In this document: piece after piece, positions 1 to 11,200 of the stretch
How the letters are laid out: every line of letters starts with the position of its first letter
How positions within the stretch are numbered: the stretch's first letter is position 1
From: Anoplolepis gracilipes
Taxonomy: Eukaryota; Arthropoda; Insecta; Hymenoptera; Formicidae
NCBI RefSeq assembly: GCF_047496725.1
Contig: NC_132978.1
Coordinates: 3,711,501 to 3,775,500, forward strand
Direction of reading: 5' to 3'
Length of the DNA stretch: 64,000 bases
Program-made: the position numbers and the translations under genes
The notes under the pieces: model-generated
Databases searched by the model: none
What the model saw: only the letters and a program-made list of their open reading frames with translations
What the model was told of the DNA's origin: nothing

Positions 1-3000
1 TAATGACATATGTAGTTTTATCAACACTTGAGTAATTTAAATTAATTAAATTAATTTAATTAAAAGACTATTGTTATTTCGATAATATAATTTCTCGGAG
101 ACAATATTACATCCTTTCCTTTTTTACACAAGTGTTGATGTGTTATCGTTGACAGATAATACACTACGCAAGACTTGCAAATTTTAAAGCGCTCCTCTAA
201 TTATTTTGCGAAGTGTTTATTCGTAACAAATGTGTGTTAAAAAGCATTAATATGTGTTACTTGCTAATATTATTTCAATTTTTATTTAGGGAGAATTTTG
301 ATGTGGTAATAAATTTATCCCAAGGTGAATAAAAATAAAAATTTGAATAAAATGGAACTAAGGAAAAATAATTATTAATAGTAATTTATAACGTAACTAT
401 TATAAATGTATAAGATTCAAATTGAAAAATATTGACGTTGCATAAAGAAATTACAATTTATATAATTCAGTTACGCAATATTAATCGAGCGTATAAGATT
501 ATCTCTTTTGATGTTTTTTGATTGAACATGATGCATGTATTTATAAGTTTTTCTTAGATTTAGATTGTTAAATTAAAAAGTTTCTTTAATATCTTTTTTA
601 TATTTTCATAGGTATTGATAATCTCATACAAATTGATTCATCTGCTATGCAATTTCCAATTGATAATGAGAATCAGATATTTAATTTCCGACATATCTTT
701 AATTTCAAAAATACTGAAAATACTTAATTATTTAATAAAATATTTAATAAAAGAAATTTAACAAGAAACTAATTAGGATATTCTGAATTAACATGCCTCT
801 ATTTCTTTGCAATTAAATGCTACAATTTGTCAGAGATAATACAAACTTGATCTACTTATTTATTTATTGACTAGAAGCCTATATTTTCTTTGTTTGCTTT
901 TGTCACTCATTTATATATTAAATCGAGTTTTAAATGAAGGAGATCTGGTTCATCATTTGGAGAAGTCAAAATATCAAGTATCAAGTTTATTTCTCCTTCC
1001 AGACATGTCTGGCACATCTAAATTTACTAATAATTACCGTCTGTTATTATAAAGTACCGACCATTTCCAAATGCTATCCCGCGAATGCGTGAGTCACGCG
1101 AATAGTGCACGTGACTGAACGCACTACTAACGTGTGTAACACCAATCTGTCCCACTCCTCGTACTTCCACACGTGCCAACGCGATCACTCATTCATGAAT
1201 CGCAAGCACAATTTTATAATAATCTTATATAATTTTAGGTTTTAATATGTAATATATGTAACTATTACATATTATATAATATTATGTATATTATATAAAT
1301 TTATTTAAAACTCGAAGAATAAATCGAAGTGTCTAGTAATCTAATATGTATTTTTCAGAAACATTTTTTGGATTGCAAAACATATATGAGAGAGCGAGAG
1401 AGAGAAAATATATTTTAATTTTATATTATTTAAAAAAAGACATTTTTAAACATTTCTTTAATTATGTAAAAATTTGAAGATTGACTGGAAAACAATACGT
1501 AATAATGCTTTCAGCCCCACTCTTATCAAATGATTTACATATGAAAAAAGCGCATCTTGATTCGGGCCTACATGGGGATAATAATCATTTGTAATAGTCA
1601 TGATTGGCGATTGTTCATCCTATATAAGGCTTCGGTCTCTGAAAAATTTTATGAAGTTCAGGTCCACGGTTGAAGAGATTACCACGGCAAATACTTCGAT
1701 CCATTCGAAAAAAGTGTGAAGTAATACATGTTTTATTGTATGATTATTTACATGAATTATTATATAGTGAATTATTATACAATTAGAAGCAACTTTCGAA
1801 CTAACGTACACGAACATCCATAATCAACGACTAACAGCTTTTTATTAAAGAGTGAGTAAAGTGAAAGATTTCTTTATTTCGTGTGTAATATATTAATATG
1901 ATTCCTTCGGAAATTAATTTAAATTAATTAATTAAAAATTAAAGATTTTATGATATCTTTTTGACATCTATTTAAATTAATCAAATATGAAAGATAGATA
2001 AATATTTTTAATTATCTATAGCAATAAAAATTTTTTATAATTTCTTTACGGACTTTTTAAAATCGACTAGTTTAGATATTATGCATTTCGATTTTTGCAA
2101 CCCATTTAACTTTTATTATTAGAGTACATATTTAAACAGATTATCATTTCAACTTTTAAGTTTATCATTATTTTCAAATATTTTCTTGACACTTGAAGAA
2201 TGAGTTCTACAAGATAACTTAACATTAATAAGTACTTGAATTAGATTCTCATAATAGGTGTAATCGATAAACGTTTCGTTCTGAACTAAATCCTCGAGAT
2301 AAATGAAATAAACTATATTAACAATTTTAAAAAAATATTGACATCAAATTAAATAAGAAATTTATTAGAAAAAGAAAAATAAAATAATGCTATAAATTTT
2401 TTATAGTTGTACATACTTTTAACAATACAATGTTGCACAAGGTATTTAAGAAAAGTAATTAAAAATTTACTAGTGAACAGTGATTCGTTAAATTTTTTAC
2501 ATATGTTTTAAAAATACAATGTTGCGAAACAGATTTGATTCCTTTTACATCAAGTAACTATGTTACTTCTTTTTACTTTAATTTTTCTTCGTTCTCTAAT
2601 TTTTTGAAATTTTCTTCCTTTTTCAATATATATAGTATATATAGTAATAAGTATGCATTTAAACAAATGACAAAAAAATACTGCTTGAAATGTAATTAAT
2701 CGGAACAAGTTAAAATTTCATTGTTAGTATTACCTTTACAAATTGCCATATTGATATTGTCAATTACATATCATTTCAATGTGTATTAATACGTAATACA
2801 GAATACATAATAATTTATGCCTTAAGGTATAAATAATTATAACGTTATTACTTTTTATAATTTTATTTCAAAGCAATCAGAAAATAACAATTAGAAGTCA
2901 TATTCAGATATTTTTTCAAATTCACCGATTACGTAAATCTTAATTTGCAAAAAACTGTTAGGAGAAGAAAGAGAAGTAGTAGAAAAGATTATGCAACGAC

Positions 3001-3656
3001 GCAACACAAGAATATCTTATTGCAACTCATAATGTCAATTTTTTTATCAAATGCAATCTATCTCGAATATTATTACTTTCAAAATACATGTTTTTTTTAA
3101 CATTTGACATTTTATCGAATTTTGCTATAAAAAGAGTAAACCATTCGAAATTAATGCTTTCAACTTACAAACTTTGTCCCACATATCGCTCTAACGTCAT
3201 AAAAATCATTTTTTAATTTAATATAGTTTCAGAAATATTAATTAAAGAAAAGGTCTGACTTTTTCATGATTCCAAAAATTGGTTTTTTCTATTTATTGTG
3301 CTTTAATCAATTTGTTAACTTTTTCATTGCAAATAAAAAAATAATCAAAAATTACACTTTAGTTTATTAATAAAACATAATAATATGTACAAATATGAAG
3401 TATATAATAATAAGTATAAAGCCGATTAGTACTTGATAAAAATGTTCAAATAATATTGTATTGTAATAAAATATCGATATTATTTTTTTAAACGTTTCTT
3501 TCCTGAAATAGTTTTTAAAAATTGCGGGATACTTTGTTTTCAATTTTGTTTTTAATTTTTAATTATATGTTTTAATTGTATTTTCTCTTTTCTCAAAAAT
3601 AGATTCAGTACTCGGAACTTTGCAATTCTGAAGACAATTTAAATCGTCTCACAACA
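1..3656. other. AT-rich intergenic / upstream region, no gene seen
   Basis: No convincing coding exon was found on either strand; the few short open frames have no family resemblance. Two parts stand out. About 1075-1200 is richer in G and C and holds an AP-1-like TGAGTCAC and two CACGTG E-boxes, so it could be an enhancer or distal promoter. A TATATAAG box at 1621-1628 is followed by moderately GC-rich sequence and could start a non-coding exon of the next gene. A pyrimidine-rich stretch ending in AG at about 3602 looks like a splice acceptor just before the CDS at 3657. All of this is inference from short motifs. Confidence 0.4.
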
Positions 3657-5090
3657 ATGCCACCATCAAACAAATTGAACCCTACTTTAACGAGAAACAA
3701 TGAAGAAATGTTCAATGCAAAAATTGATATTGCTCTTAAAAAAGACGTCCCAAAGATTAGCGACTTTACGAGTGACTTTAAATCTACTATTAATAATTGC
3801 AACAAGTCGCTTAAAGAAGCTTCTGTTTCATTAAAGTGCTTTACCAGTCAACACGAGCAATTCGTAACAATGTGCAAACAGAAACTCGACAGCAGCGATT
3901 TGCCGATGGATTTCGATCGATGGACACTCAAAGAGCAATATGACCATCTCATAAGTAACACTAGCAAATATTTTCCAAACATACCGGAATCCCTAAGATT
4001 TATTTTGCCGGCGACCTTCGAAGATGGAGACTGCGGCCGACAGGCGAATGAGAGGCCTGATTGGTTAGATATAGATAAGTTTTATCGCGGACAACAATTC
4101 GCCATGCGTTATTTTTGTAGCCTCTCCATAAGTATGCTAATTAGTCTATTACAAATATTCAACTATGCTGACGGATTGAAGCCGCTGATTCTCAGCCAGA
4201 AGTCAAACACGCCGTATCGCGCCTTCAAGCGCTACTTGTCAGCAATTAGACGTTTTAGGAATTGGTTTACAAGTAATCCTTGGTGCGAAAGGACGCAGGC
4301 TTACCACGACATCCAGACGGTACGAAGGTTGCATCGTACAATGAGACAGAAATTATGCAACGCAAGCGACGATCAAATTGATCAAGCTAGCAGGATTCCG
4401 AATATAAATTGTCCGGCGTTTCAAACGATCGCAAAAGACTTTGTGGACGTGTGTCCAACGGCAAAAACTTGGCAATGCCCATACACGATGTTAAGGATAA
4501 AAGGTTTGAATCAGGGTGATATGTCAGGTACGCAATTTGCCAGCATGGGTTTACTAATCCTCTATCCGGAGCAATTTGGATTGTACGACGCCAGCGACGA
4601 AGACTTGGAAGCGTTCTGTCATCTCTGGCGCGGACTAGGCTATCTACTGGGTATCGAGGATCAGTATAACTTCTGCCGCGGCAGTTTGCAGGACGTACGT
4701 CAACGTACTGAAGATTTTATCGAGCATTGGGTAAAGCCAAGCTTCTGCACAGTGACAGCAGAATGGGAGCACATGTCCATGTGTCTCTATATGGGCATAG
4801 CTTCAATCTCCTACTTAAATAGTTACAAAGTTTTTCTGCTTTATTTATGTGACATATTTAAGCTCAACATGCCGCGTTTGTATAAGTCTCTCAGTTTATC
4901 AGAAAGAATAATGTACGTGCTATTGAAATTTCTATTCCGTTTGATGAAATTGCCAGGTGTTCATCGCGTTGTGAACGCGATGTTTCACAAAAGTCTAAAT
5001 CAAGCGGCGAGCTTCGGATCTGAAGAACTTGCCAAACTTAAAGAGAAGTCCTCTAGAATTGTTCCAGAATTTATCGTTGAACAAATTTAA
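3657..5090 (+). CDS. mpaB / rubber-oxygenase-like (DUF2236) protein, single-exon CDS
   Basis: An uninterrupted 477-codon frame begins at ATG 3657 and stops with TAA at 5088-5090. The protein resembles the ER-bound oxygenase mpaB / latex-clearing-protein family (DUF2236), whose studied fungal and bacterial members are haem- or metal-dependent oxygenases; the role of insect members is not established. Seen here: a variable N-terminus of about 110 residues, a hydrophobic segment at about residues 151-175, an arginine-rich stretch with VRRLHRTMRQK near residue 221, a conserved-looking core GDMSGTQFASMG near 287, then FCHLWRGLGYLLGIEDQYNFC near 320-340. Two further hydrophobic stretches lie near 376-406 and 416-435, so membrane association is likely. 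No signal peptide is obvious. The ATG is preceded by an acceptor-like tract ending at about 3602, suggesting a 5'UTR intron. The lack of introns within the coding part is notable beside the intron-rich neighbours. Family call is moderately sure; the substrate is unknown. Confidence 0.72.
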   Translation: MPPSNKLNPTLTRNNEEMFNAKIDIALKKDVPKISDFTSDFKSTINNCNKSLKEASVSLKCFTSQHEQFVTMCKQKLDSSDLPMDFDRWTLKEQYDHLISNTSKYFPNIPESLRFILPATFEDGDCGRQANERPDWLDIDKFYRGQQFAMRYFCSLSISMLISLLQIFNYADGLKPLILSQKSNTPYRAFKRYLSAIRRFRNWFTSNPWCERTQAYHDIQTVRRLHRTMRQKLCNASDDQIDQASRIPNINCPAFQTIAKDFVDVCPTAKTWQCPYTMLRIKGLNQGDMSGTQFASMGLLILYPEQFGLYDASDEDLEAFCHLWRGLGYLLGIEDQYNFCRGSLQDVRQRTEDFIEHWVKPSFCTVTAEWEHMSMCLYMGIASISYLNSYKVFLLYLCDIFKLNMPRLYKSLSLSERIMYVLLKFLFRLMKLPGVHRVVNAMFHKSLNQAASFGSEELAKLKEKSSRIVPEFIVEQI

Positions 5091-5306
5091 ATTATCCAGT
5101 TAAAAAAAATTTATATGACTTATTAACTTTTAACATCTTTTAATCATAGGTATCAATGATCGGGTCGTGTTTTTCAATTCGAAGAGATATCTCTTTGCTG
5201 TTAAATTTGAAATTCTGTATTGCTCATGTATTTATTACATGTAATAGTATTAACAGTTATAATATTAGTTTATTAGGACATACAGAAAATATATTAAGAA
5301 GTATTT

Positions 5307-5307
<1 letters not shown>

Positions 5308-5353
<46 letters not shown>
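5308..5353. repeat. (TA)n microsatellite
   Basis: A nearly pure TA run, broken by one ACAT step, lies about 220 bp after the mpaB-like stop codon. Confidence 0.9.
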
Positions 5354-5356
<3 letters not shown>

Positions 5357-5436
5357 TTAGATTTTACATAAAAATATCGATAACAATCGCGAATTATAAA
5401 GAAATGAATGTTTTTCTTACAGATATTTTTGCATTA

Positions 5437-5439
<3 letters not shown>

Positions 5440-5520
<81 letters not shown>

Positions 5521-5527
5521 GAGAGAG
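5440..5527. repeat. compound (TA)n(GA)n microsatellite
   Basis: A TA run passes directly into a GA run, then into the degenerate tandem repeat that follows. Confidence 0.9.
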
Positions 5528-5540
5528 AATACACGATGCT

Positions 5541-5760
5541 TGTGCGCTCGATGAATTCGAACATGTCTACTTTAAGCAGGCACACGACTACGCGATGAAT
5601 TCGGACATATCTGCTTTAAGCAGACACGCGACCACACGATGTCCACACGCTCGATGAATTCGAGTATATCAGCTTTAAGCAGGCACGTGGTTATACCCAG
5701 CGCCCGTGCATTTGACGTGTATTTGGACACATCTGCTTTAAGCAAGCATGATTTTGCTTG
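5541..5760. repeat. four-copy degenerate tandem repeat with palindromic core
   Basis: Four related units share the pattern CGATGAATTCG, then ACATATCTG, then CTTTAAGCAGRCAC. The TTTAAGCA cores sit at about 5571, 5615, 5674 and 5737, giving spacings of 44, 59 and 63 bp. In the second unit the core TCTGCTTTAAGCAGA is a perfect palindrome around one central T. The fourth unit has lost the EcoRI-like half but keeps the core. This may be a small satellite fragment or a transposon terminus. Confidence 0.75.
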
Positions 5761-6179
5761 ATGCTTTTTATCACTGGTTACTATTAGAGTAAAACAAATG
5801 ACTTAGATATAAATCATTCTTATTTTGTTAAATGCAGATTAGTTTTATTTTATAAATTAACTGTTAAGTAAAATGAAAATGTACAATATACACACACATA
5901 TTAATGATAAAGTTTTCAACTTTATTTTAATGTGTATATTTGGAAATTAAATGGTTTTAAAGTCATTAAATATTTTAATTTGTAAGTCAATAATTTTCTG
6001 TGCAATATAAATTATTGTGTGTGTGTATAATATATGCTTTTAAATCAATTCTATAAAAAATAGTTTAGAGGACACGAATTTGTTAACGTAGATACTTAAA
6101 CATAAAAAAACTCCGAAAAAAATGTATGTAATAATTTATTTATTATTAAAATAATTATTTGTATAAAGGATTGTTTTTT

Positions 6180-6990
6180 TCTTTAAAATTGTTGTATTTT
6201 TCAACTAATGATTCAGTTCATATTTTATTAATAATCGTACATTTCGGACTCTTTTCGAGCCTTCTTCAGTGACTTAATGACTATAAAATAATAAAATAAG
6301 CATATAAAAACGAAATAAAATGAAAGAACTGTCAATCAATTAATATATCTACATGTACATAAATGAGTATTACTTAACATATTTCAATCAATCCTCCATA
6401 ACGTCCAAATAAGCAGCCTCCTAGCGATACATAGCGTAAGGAGAGATACACTAATAAAACAGAAAACATATTTATCTAAACTGTCAACAACTAAAATATT
6501 AAATAAATCAGGATGTCTCTTCTAGATCTCCTTCTTCAGGTTGTCATCGAACCTTTTTACCGAGCGTAAATCCTCCAGTTAACGTCTTCAATGCGATATA
6601 TATTGTTGGTAGGCGGTGCAAGAAAAGGGACCTATTAACAACTTATTCCAACAATCGACCGAACTCTAATCGATTGGGACCGAAACCTGTTGTCGAAGCA
6701 GATTATGCTCTCAACCTAACCGATTATCGAGCGTTAGCTCAATATTAACCGTGCGAACATGTGTTTCTCTATACATGAATCTACGTCTATTACCTACGAG
6801 ACCAGCATTTATCTCAGCCGCGATACTCAGGTGTGTAAACGTTGTTGTCTAGTAAAAAATGATGATTGAAAGAACGTCAAGTAAACGCCGACACGTCGAC
6901 ATCGATTCGACACCTTCTTCAATCATTTTTCACTGGAAAGCAATGCTGAGAGAATCCCACTTAGTCGGCATCAAATAACAACCCTCGACA
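6180..6990 (-). mobile_element. degenerate retroelement-like remnant (possible Penelope-like or non-LTR tail)
   Basis: Read on the - strand, 6240-6280 gives CACTGAAGAAGGCTCGAAAA followed by GAGTCCGAAATGT, a pattern I associate with terminal parts of Penelope-like and related invertebrate retroelements. A second related string, ATTGAAGAAGGTGTCGAATC, is read on the - strand at about 6910-6930. The two ends of 6856-6928 also form an inverted repeat (AGTAAAAAATGATGATTGAA against AGTGAAAAATGATTGAA). No reverse transcriptase frame survives. Ordinary unique sequence is a real alternative. Confidence 0.3.
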
Positions 6991-7219
6991 ACAATTTCGT
7001 GATTGAAATCAAGATATTATATGAAAACGCGAAAACACGACCGCGATAGCGATTACGAAACGGATGTAAACAAGAGCGCGCTCGATTATCTAACCAAGGC
7101 CGAATGCTACGTTATTATTTTATTTTATGTAATTCGAAATTACGTATTGTATGTAAACACGTTTAATGAGTACTAAAGTTTTTTTCGCAAAATATGATTT
7201 ATTATCGTATATTATCGAG

Positions 7220-7360
7220 AGATATTTTATGGCGCGCTCGACTTCGCGGTGACCGAACGCGAGCTACGACGCACGTGACACGCACGTGCTGGCTCCGGCG
7301 CCGGAGTGGGAGTACGTGCGTACGCTACGCCCGCTGGACTCGGAAGAAGAACGGCAGCTC
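7220..7360. promoter_or_regulatory. CpG-rich block with paired E-boxes
   Basis: A strongly GC-rich island in AT-rich surroundings, about 0.9-1.0 kb before the IFT88 start codon. At 7272-7288 it holds CACGTG, five bases, CACGTG. That is the arrangement bound by Mondo/Mlx-type bHLH-ZIP pairs (carbohydrate response element). It ends in a (CT)n run at about 7360-7392. It could be the IFT88 promoter or an enhancer; no transcript evidence is available. Confidence 0.45.
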
Positions 7361-7392
7361 TCTCTCTCTCTCTCTCTCTCTCTTCCTCTCAT
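7360..7392. repeat. (CT)n microsatellite
   Basis: A CT run of about 30 bp beside the CpG-rich block. Confidence 0.85.
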
Positions 7393-8252
7393 CGCGCCAA
7401 AACAATAATACACACTATACTACATAATAAAATTTGACGTGTTAATATAAACGTGAAATAAAAGTTTTATTTCAATCTTCATGTCACAGCGTTAATCTTC
7501 TTATCTATATAATATAGTTCTCATTTATACCGTTTTAAAAAAAAAACACAGATAACTATTTTTTCGCGATTTATAATATATGACTTATTCTCAATGTTGT
7601 TCCAATTATGTAATCGTTCTACTCTTATCTTACACTTTTTTCACGCGCCGAAGGTGACCTGAAAAATCAAGCCAAATTACTTATCAGATTTACAATTATG
7701 AATGAATCTAGCACAGACATGAACCAATCAGTTGTTTTATCATGGCACGAAAAAGTGGATCTGACCATGTAGTTCCGCCAGTTTTAAACTGGATCGAGTT
7801 GGCGCTAGCGTACAGCAAGAAAAAAGTCAATGAGACGTGAGGTGCGATTTCCAGGCGTTGTTTTTATTCTATCACAATAATGTGCTGAGAAATTCATTAA
7901 TATACAAGAGCTTTTAGCGAAAACTACATCAGTAGGCCCCTAATCAGAGAAAAATTATTATTTCTGTGCTTTAACACAGTTTGTGCATAGATTCTTTTAT
8001 CTGTGAGTTTGTGTATTTGTCTTGTGTACTGTATCTGTTTGGTGCAATTTGATGCTATCTTCCAACTCTCATTTCTTTTACTCTTTAATTTAGAATTTTT
8101 TTTGAGAGACAGTTTTTGTTTAATTCATTTAAATTATTCGAGAGTGTAGGTTCAATGATTTTTCTCATAATTAAATGTATATATTGCATAATATATATAA
8201 TAAACGTTGAAGAAAAATTATAATTTTACTGTGAAACAAAAAATCATAGATC

Positions 8253-11200
8253 ATGGCTGCAGCAGATGTTGAGGATGACATTTATTCGGGATATAATGAT
8301 TATTCGTCGGTGTACAAGGATCTTGAACAAGATGAATTATTCCAGGAGGTTATTAAAACAAGTTATGGAAAGAGAACAATAGTAAGTATAATGATAACAT
8401 TCTATTTCTATCACAGAATTCTATTGCCAAGTTTTCTTATATGGTATAACATGTACATGATATCAATTTATTAAATAAGTCTTAGTGAGAGAGAAAGAGA
8501 GAGAAAGAAATTATTACTAATATCTCTTGAGTTTTACTAATTTTTCATTTATTGTTTGTTGACAGTTTACTCCAAAAACACCAGGCACGGCAATGCGTTT
8601 CGGAACATCAAGCAGAGTAAGAAAACACTTTATATAGCTTAATATTAGCTTACCATTACAATATTTAATAGTAATCTTACTATTAATTTGAATTTTTTTC
8701 TTGAAGGAAATATTCCTAAAAAAAGGAATTTTTTGAGTTATTAGAAGAAATAAATTTTTTTTTATTATGATGGGAACAATGTGGCAAAATTATATCCTTT
8801 AATTTTAGTTTTATTTTGATAGCATTTTAATTTAGAAAATTCTAAAGTTAAGTTCTATGATGAGAAATATATCTATTATTAGAAATTGAGAACTCATAAA
8901 AAATGACGTAATATCTGCATTTTCATGGAAAAAATTAATTAAAGAATCTGTCAGCTCCAGTATTGATGTAAAAAGACATTTTATTATATCTAATGTTTGT
9001 CATACTTCCTTAATTTATTAATTTATTAATATGTTATAGGTTTTTATGTAATATAATTTTAAGTTTAATAGTTCATCTTATACTTTTACTTTCCTAGTTT
9101 CAAAGAAGTGGTACTACAACATCCATGCAACCTATGACTGCTGGGCTTAGACCTATGACAGCAGTAAGAAGTGCTGGATATACTAGTCGACAGACTTTTG
9201 ATCCTCTTAATATGGGCAGTAGTGCCAAAGGTCCTGCACCTCCATTGGAAACTAATAAAGAAGACACGTAAGGCTTGATATTTATATGCAAATTTATTTT
9301 TGAGATATTTTTATCATATACACAGAAAGAATAATATTAAAATATCATTTTTACTTAAGACCGGAAGAAAAAATAAAAGCATCAGAAAGGAAAATAATGG
9401 ATTTGATAGAAACCTCTGCAGAGGCAGCTTCTGAAAACAATATGCGGATCGCCTTAGAACGAGCGCGTGAAGCTTCCTCAAGGGAGAGGGCCCTTATACG
9501 ATTGCAGGAGCAAGCTGGTCTTAGTGACAACCATAATATAGACTTGACATTTGCTGTAAGCTTATTAAAATTATTAAAGTTTTGTACATTTGATTTTATA
9601 TATATATTTACAAATTTTTTAAAATTCTTTTTCCAATAGGTGCTGTTTAACTTGGCAGTTCAATATACAAACAATGAAATGTATACAGAGGCAATAGCGA
9701 CTTATCAGGCAATAACAAGGAACAGAATGTTTAGCAATAGTGCCAGACTTAAAGTCAATATGGGTAATATTTATGTGAAAATGGGTCAATTATCTCAAGC
9801 TATTAAAATGTATAGAATGGCATTTGATCAAGCTCCAACAGTCCATAAAGATCTAAGGTGAATTTACATTCATTAATTTATTTATATTCAACAATTGCCA
9901 AAGAATATTGTCTTATGTCATTATCAATAATATTATAAACTTGGCAAATATTTCGCAGAATAAAGATTATGCATAACATGGGAATGTTATTTGTGCAAAT
10001 GGGTCGGTTAGAAGAGGCGGCTAATAGCTTTGAATGGGTGATGAGAGAAAGAGCTGAGTTTAAAGCAGGCTTACATGCTGTTTTATGCCATTTTGCGTTA
10101 TCTCATCGCGATAAGATGAAAAGAGCTTTCTTAGAATTATTAGAAGTACAACTTAATATAGATCAGGAAGACAAGTATAGCATAAATCCTGTGAGTCCTT
10201 TTGGCACAACTGTACTCTGCTTACTAAAGCTATATATTTCTCAAAACGTTGCCAACACCTGCACCACTATGTATCACAGTGTGTATCAACTTATTATCCA
10301 TAAAGGTGCACATATTTCACATAACGACACATTCGTACCAATTGCTTTTTCTCATCAAGTATTTAATGTTTAGATTTTTATATTTTTTATTTTCTTTAGA
10401 TGCTATTTATATGTGGGCATTGAATGATGATCATATGTTAATATTTATTCACGTAATTTATTTACAACTTTTTGTTTATGTAAATTATGTTTATTTTATG
10501 TATAAATAAGTCATTCTAGTCAATAAGAAGATTTATAGAGTTTAGATATTTTCTTACTTTAAATTTATACATTTTTTTTATTTTAAATTGCGTAGGATGA
10601 TGCTGCATCTAATATATTAAATGAAGTTATAAAAAGTGATAATTTATCAAATTTGGAAAAAGAAATGAAATTGGAAGCTGAGAAAAGTATACTCTGTGCA
10701 GCAAAACTTATAGCGCCCGTTATTGAAGATACACTTACAGCTGGATTTGCCTGGTATATATTTTAATTGTTATTAAGATTTAATAAATTATATTACGTTG
10801 AGAAATATCTTAACATATTTTGTTATATAAATTCATCCAACTATTTCAGGTGCGTCGATGCAATAAAATCCTCGGCTTATAGTGTTTTAGCCGCTGATTT
10901 AGAAATAAACAAAGCTATGGTATTTTTGCTTAATCGAGAAACGCAACTAGCTATAGATACATTAAAGATGTTCGAAAATCGAGACACTAAAGCTAACAGT
11001 GCAGCAGCAACTATGCTTTCGTTTATCTACTATCTTGTGAGTAAAATTGATGAATATTTGTTAAATATAATTTTGTTATGTTTAACCAAAATATTGTTTA
11101 GCAAGGAGATTACGATCAAGCTGAGAAATATGGTGAAGCAGCTCGTAACGCTGATGCATACAATGCGGCGGCCTATGTTAATTTATCCGCTTGTGCAATT

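Noticed and set aside
7194..7427. 77-codon + strand frame over the CpG-rich block
   Set aside because: Arg/Thr-rich followed by a Ser-Leu run from the CT repeat; a composition artefact.
10191..10373. Extension of the IFT88 frame beyond 10190
   Set aside because: Intron read-through; the family sequence resumes at 10596 in phase with the donor at 10190.
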